Source: Actinomycetes bacterium (lineage in GTDB: Bacteria > Actinomycetota > Acidimicrobiia > Spongiisociales > UBA5794). Taken from it: DNA of 9,180 bases. The DNA is taken from positions 1-9,180 of the forward strand of contig JAJRYI010000339.1 in assembly GCA_024275815.1 (NCBI GenBank), given 5' to 3'. Shown here piece after piece: positions 6,080 through 9,180 of the stretch. A program made the position numbers and the translations under genes. Under the pieces are notes generated by a model that was not told the origin of the DNA, ran no database searches, and saw only the letters and a program-made list of their open reading frames with translations. Position 1 is the stretch's first letter; each line of letters starts with the position of its first letter.

Positions 6080-6442
6080 ATGGCCAAGCTTCTCGATCCC
6101 GTCTGCGGGATGACCGTCGACGACACAGCACTGCGCGCACCGGGGTACGAGGACGTTGCGTTCTGCGCTCCCGGCTGTCGCACAGCCTTCCTCAACGATC
6201 CGGGTGCGTACCCGAACCGTCTCGACGGTGCCGAGCCGAAGGCCAAGATGTGCACCTGCGGGGAGAATCGTGGCGGCGAGTGCCAGTGTGGCCATAGCCA
6301 CGGTGATCACAGCGATCATGAAGTTGCCGAGGCGCACGGTCACGACCACCATGAACACGGCGGGTCGCACGACACTGTTGTCGATCAGGCTGCCGAACCG
6401 GTAGCCGCCGGCTCGGGTTGCTGCGGAGGGCACGGCCACTGA
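6080..6442 (+). CDS. YHS-domain protein with His/Cys-rich metal-binding tail
   Basis: This is a 120-residue cytoplasmic protein with no signal peptide. Residues 4-46 form a YHS domain: DPVCGM (6-11) followed by F28-C29-x3-C33 and F37, then a D-P-x-x-Y end, a fold seen in heavy-metal proteins and at the ends of copper ATPases. From residue 58 onward the chain is low-complexity and metal-ligand rich, with C58-x-C60, C68-x-C70, then twelve His in total between H72 and H120 (GHSHGDHSDH, HGHDHHEH) and a final SGCCGGHGH. There are nine Cys and twelve His overall. Such a tail suggests binding, buffering or handing over Ni, Zn, Cu or Co, likely with the ATPase encoded 75 bases upstream. Its own promoter with a palindromic operator suggests metal-dependent control. 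The YHS family call is strong; the particular metal is unknown. Confidence 0.9.
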   Translation: MAKLLDPVCGMTVDDTALRAPGYEDVAFCAPGCRTAFLNDPGAYPNRLDGAEPKAKMCTCGENRGGECQCGHSHGDHSDHEVAEAHGHDHHEHGGSHDTVVDQAAEPVAAGSGCCGGHGH

Positions 6443-6451
6443 GGCCGTGCC
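6429..6451 (+). other. 9-bp hairpin spanning YHS stop and methyltransferase start
   Basis: GGCACGGCC (6429-6437) pairs perfectly with GGCCGTGCC (6443-6451) around the five-base loop ACTGA. The YHS stop codon TGA (6440-6442) begins in the loop and the methyltransferase GTG (6447-6449) lies inside the 3' arm. No T-tract follows, so a plain intrinsic terminator is unlikely. It could make methyltransferase translation depend on ribosomes finishing the YHS gene, or protect the 3' end of a processed transcript. Confidence 0.55.
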
Positions 6452-7112
6452 AGCCGAGTTGAGTAACGCCGCGGCGGACCAAGCCGAGGTCACCAGACGC
6501 TACGACCGTATGGCGCGCATCTACGACATCTACGACGCGCCGATGGAGTGGATGGGCACACGGAAGCGTCGGAGTCGGCTTCTCGGCGAGGCCCGTGGTT
6601 CGGTGCTCGAGGTCGGTGTCGGAACGGGAAAGAACCTGTCCCACTACCCCGATGATGTAGCGGTCACGGGTATCGACGTCTCGAGCGAGATGCTGGCCCG
6701 GGCGAAAGAGCGCGCAGGCAAGCTCCCACTCGAGACCGACTTGATCGAAGCCGACGTTCAGGACATTCCTTTCGATGATGACAGCTTCGACACGGCTGTC
6801 GGCACGTGCGTGTTCTGTTCGGTCGCGGACCCGGTACAAGGACTGCGTGAGCTCGCACGGGTGGTTCACCCGGACGGTCGGATCCTGCTCCTCGAACACG
6901 TACGGCCGCAAAGCGAGTTCCTCGGCAGTCTCGCGGACCTTGCCACGGTGCTCACACGAAGGATCTTCGGGTTCCGGGCAAACCGGCGGACGGAGGACAA
7001 CGTTGCCGCGGCCGGACTCGAGATCATCGATGTGGAGCGCAGCGGCGTATGGCGGACGATCACTGCGCGGCCGGCTCATCCGAGTTCGGCAGGTGGGGAC
7101 GAGGCCGGATGA
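6447..7112 (+). CDS. Class I SAM-dependent methyltransferase, METTL7/UbiE-like
   Basis: This 221-residue Rossmann-fold enzyme transfers a methyl group from S-adenosylmethionine. Motif I is VLEVGVGTGKNL (53-64), motif II acidic is TGIDVSSEML (74-83), the adenine-binding region is ADVQDIPFDDDSFD (102-115), and motif post-II/III is HPDGRILLLEHVR (141-153). The N-terminal YDRMARIYD (19-27) and the TCVFCSVADPVQGLREL block (120-136) are like the METTL7-type group, whose human members are thiol methyltransferases and whose bacterial members are usually annotated generically. C121 and C124 are therefore family residues rather than an ArsM arsenite site. The GTG at 6447 is the chosen start; TTG at 6459 is an alternative, while Met22 would cut the conserved N-terminal box. 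It follows the YHS gene by four bases and overlaps the ABC gene (ATGA). A role in methylating a thiol or metalloid in metal stress is an inference. Confidence 0.88.
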   Translation: MPAELSNAAADQAEVTRRYDRMARIYDIYDAPMEWMGTRKRRSRLLGEARGSVLEVGVGTGKNLSHYPDDVAVTGIDVSSEMLARAKERAGKLPLETDLIEADVQDIPFDDDSFDTAVGTCVFCSVADPVQGLRELARVVHPDGRILLLEHVRPQSEFLGSLADLATVLTRRIFGFRANRRTEDNVAAAGLEIIDVERSGVWRTITARPAHPSSAGGDEAG

Positions 7113-8116
7113 ATATGGCTGAGCCGCTTCTCGACGTTCGGGACCTCCGAACGTACTTCCTCACCGATGGCGGCGACGTGCGGGCTGTCGACGGTGTCTC
7201 GTTCTCGATGGAACGGGGGGAACGACTCGGTGTCGTTGGGGAGTCAGGCTCCGGTAAGTCGGTGACGGCATCGTCGATCATGGGACTCATCGAACCACCC
7301 GGTGCGATCGTCGGTGGCGAGATCCGATTCCACGGCCACGACTTGGTGACTCTCCCTGAACGAGAGATGCGCAAGATCCGCGGCAAGGAGATCGCGATCA
7401 TCTTCCAGGATCCGATGACGGCGCTCGACCCGGTGTTCACCATCGGGAGCCAGATGATCGAGACCCTCAAGATCCATCGTGGCATGTCCAAGAAGGAGGC
7501 AAGGGTTGTCGCGATCGACACGCTTGGCGATGTCCACATCCCGAGGCCGGAGCAGCGTCTCGATGACTACCCGCACCAATTCTCCGGGGGGATGCGCCAG
7601 AGAGTCGTCATCGCCATGGCGCTGTTGTGCGATCCCGATCTCTTGATCGCAGACGAGCCGACGACGGCTCTCGACGTGACATCACAGGCCCAGGTCATGG
7701 ATCTGATGCTCGGTCTCGCCGATGACAGGGGAACGGCCGTCATGTTGATCACGCACGATCTCGGGGGCGTCGCGGGGTTCTGCCAGAACGTTCAGGTGAT
7801 GTACGCAGGCGAGATCATCGAGCGGGGACCTGCGGGACCGCTCTATCAGCAACCCGAGCACCCGTACACCCGGGGTCTTCTCGAGTCTGTGCCCAGGCTC
7901 GATGCCGATGCCCAGGACCGGCTCCACTCGATACGTGGCTCGGCACCCTCGACGACGACGCCACCACAGGGGTGCCGATTCTGGCCACGATGCGATTACG
8001 CAACCGATGTGTGCGTGGCCAACAGTCCAGATCCATGTTCGGGTCGCGGGGCCCAGGAGTGCGCATGCCACTTCGCAGGCGATCTTCAATCCAACCATGA
8101 AGTGGCCGAAGCATGA
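7109..8116 (+). CDS. OppD/DppD-family ABC transporter ATP-binding protein
   Basis: The product is 335 residues, a full-length first ATPase of a peptide/nickel-type importer, acting at the cytoplasmic face of the membrane. Walker A is GESGSGKS (44-51), the Q-loop glutamine is Q100 in IIFQDP, the signature is FSGGMRQR (158-165), Walker B is LLIADEP (178-184) with catalytic E183, and the switch His is H216. The C-terminal oligopeptide-transporter domain begins at HPYTRGLL (251-258). It contains C289-x5-C295-x6-C302 and C320, with extra C310 and C318; related mycobacterial proteins bind an Fe-S cluster there. The ATG at 7109 overlaps the methyltransferase stop (ATGA) with GAGG four bases upstream; Met3 at 7115 is an alternative. 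Permease genes are not upstream, which is unusual since dppB/dppC normally precede. Peptides, nickel complexes or other solutes are possible. Confidence 0.94.
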   Translation: MNMAEPLLDVRDLRTYFLTDGGDVRAVDGVSFSMERGERLGVVGESGSGKSVTASSIMGLIEPPGAIVGGEIRFHGHDLVTLPEREMRKIRGKEIAIIFQDPMTALDPVFTIGSQMIETLKIHRGMSKKEARVVAIDTLGDVHIPRPEQRLDDYPHQFSGGMRQRVVIAMALLCDPDLLIADEPTTALDVTSQAQVMDLMLGLADDRGTAVMLITHDLGGVAGFCQNVQVMYAGEIIERGPAGPLYQQPEHPYTRGLLESVPRLDADAQDRLHSIRGSAPSTTTPPQGCRFWPRCDYATDVCVANSPDPCSGRGAQECACHFAGDLQSNHEVAEA

Positions 8117-9180
8117 CGTCCCCCCAGATGCGAACCGGGTCCGAGCGCGACGATACGAACGACGTCCTTCTGCGCGTTGAAGGCCTCACGAAGAGCTTCA
8201 TGGTCCAGCGGCGCGGGATCACCCATGATGCCCAGTACCTTCAAGCAGTTGCCGGTGTGTCGTTCGAGGTGCGATCGGGGCAGACACTCAGCCTCGTCGG
8301 AGAGTCCGGCTGTGGAAAGTCGACGACGGCGCGCTGCATCCTGCGTCTCGTCGAGCCGACATCGGGCAGGATCATGATGAGGCATCAGCCCGATGGGTCC
8401 GATGTTCCTGTGTTGGTCGACATCGTGGACGCAAGCAACAAGGAGTTGCGTGAGATCCGGCGACAGGCACAGATCGTCTTCCAGGATCCCATCGCGTCGC
8501 TGAACCCGAGGATGACCGTCGAGTCGATCATCGCCGAGCCGTTGGTTGCGCATCGCGTCGGCAACCGCTCGCAACGCTCCGCCAGGGTCAAGGAGCTCCT
8601 CGAGCTCGTAGGTATGAAGACCTCCTATGCAACCCGTCACCCCCGCTCCTTCTCAGGTGGCCAACGCCAGCGGATCGGTATCGCGCGTGCCCTCGCTCTG
8701 AACCCGTCTCTCATCATCCTCGATGAGCCGGTATCGGCGCTCGATGTATCCGTCCAGGCTCAGGTTCTGAACCTTCTCGACGACCTCCAGCGGAATCTGG
8801 GCCTGACCTACCTGTTCATCGCGCACGATCTCGCAGTCGTGAGGCACGTCAGTACCGAGGTCGCGGTCATGTACCTTGGCAAGATCGTCGAGAAGGCTCC
8901 GCGCAGCGAACTCTTCGAGACACCCCTGCATCCCTACACCCACGCGCTGATGTCGGCGGTGCCGATACCCGACCCGGTCATCGAAGCCGATCGGCAGCGA
9001 GTCATCCTCGCAAGCGAGATCCCGTCTGCCGTCAACCCCCCATCTGGTTGCAGATTCCGGACCCGTTGCCCGATCGCAGATGTGCCCGGCAGGTGTTCGG
9101 AGGTGGAACCCGAGTTGCGTGAGTACGCACCGGGGCATTGGGTTGCATGCCACTTCCCACAGCCCGAAGGTTTGGAGATA
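8113..9180 (+). CDS. OppF/DppF-family ABC transporter ATP-binding protein, 3' end beyond window
   Basis: This is the second ATPase of the same importer, open for 356 codons to the last base with no stop in the window. Walker A is GESGCGKS (63-70), the Q-loop is IVFQDP with Q124, the signature is FSGGQRQR (180-187), Walker B is IILDEP (201-206) with E205, and the switch His is H238. The C-terminal domain starts at HPYTHALM (273-280) and carries C313-x5-C319-x8-C328-x17-C346, the same four-cysteine pattern as its partner. By family length it is nearly complete. The ATG overlaps the stop of the first ATPase gene (ATGA), so the two are translated together and probably form the heterodimer that drives transport. 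A 30-residue extension before the first strand, with a hydrophilic start, is slightly longer than usual. The missing permeases could follow downstream. Confidence 0.94.
   Translation, partial: MTSPQMRTGSERDDTNDVLLRVEGLTKSFMVQRRGITHDAQYLQAVAGVSFEVRSGQTLSLVGESGCGKSTTARCILRLVEPTSGRIMMRHQPDGSDVPVLVDIVDASNKELREIRRQAQIVFQDPIASLNPRMTVESIIAEPLVAHRVGNRSQRSARVKELLELVGMKTSYATRHPRSFSGGQRQRIGIARALALNPSLIILDEPVSALDVSVQAQVLNLLDDLQRNLGLTYLFIAHDLAVVRHVSTEVAVMYLGKIVEKAPRSELFETPLHPYTHALMSAVPIPDPVIEADRQRVILASEIPSAVNPPSGCRFRTRCPIADVPGRCSEVEPELREYAPGHWVACHFPQPEGLEI

Noticed and set aside
6447..7112. Arsenite methyltransferase (ArsM) for the methyltransferase gene
   Set aside because: The two cysteines at 121 and 124 are part of a general METTL7-like block, and the separate cysteines expected in ArsM are not present.

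Overview
The window looks like chromosomal DNA of a high-GC bacterium, probably an actinomycete-type lineage. This rests on GC-rich third codon positions, a GTG start, dense four-base ATGA gene overlaps, and best family resemblance of the EstB-like hydrolase and the METTL7-like methyltransferase to such genomes. No rRNA or marker gene is present, so this placement is tentative. I see no tRNA, rRNA, CRISPR array, transposase or integrase.

Layout. Bases 1-789 (+) are the 3' end of a beta-lactamase-fold serine hydrolase/esterase. It converges, with a 41-base gap, on a four-gene operon on the minus strand that reads 3557 down to 831. In transcription order this operon encodes a 78-residue protein of unknown function, a 140-residue protein with two predicted membrane helices, a TorD-family molybdoenzyme chaperone, and a 468-residue ferredoxin with four [4Fe-4S] motifs and an MvhD-like four-cysteine insert. 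All three internal junctions are ATGA overlaps, which supports the two unrecognised small genes as real. No molybdoenzyme catalytic subunit is in the window, although both recognisable genes normally serve one.

Bases 3558-4105 are a divergent intergenic region of about 550 bases. It contains a strong 45-base imperfect palindrome (3669-3713) and two tiny ORFs that touch at TGATG, but no gene I can recognise.

From 4106 onward everything is on the plus strand. First comes a P1B-type heavy-metal ATPase (632 residues, no N-terminal metal-binding domain, an APC instead of CPC/SPC membrane motif and an unusual HELAE motif in the last helix). A 75-base gap follows, holding a TATACT -10 box and a 7-1-7 palindrome lying between the -10 and the presumed -35, as a metal-repressor operator would. 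Downstream are a 120-residue YHS-domain protein with a very His/Cys-rich tail, a METTL7/UbiE-like SAM methyltransferase, and two Opp/Dpp-type ABC ATPases, the second running off the window. A 9-bp GC hairpin covers the stop codon of the YHS gene and the GTG start of the methyltransferase. The methyltransferase overlaps the first ABC gene by ATGA, and the two ABC genes overlap in the same way.

Interpretation. The right half reads as a metal-handling locus: an exporter, a metal-binding YHS protein, and a small-molecule methyltransferase that are co-transcribed with the ATPase subunits of a peptide/nickel-type importer whose permease and binding-protein genes are not upstream. The left half reads as a redox-enzyme maturation/electron-transfer operon separated from its enzyme. 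Both groupings are inferences from gene order and overlap.
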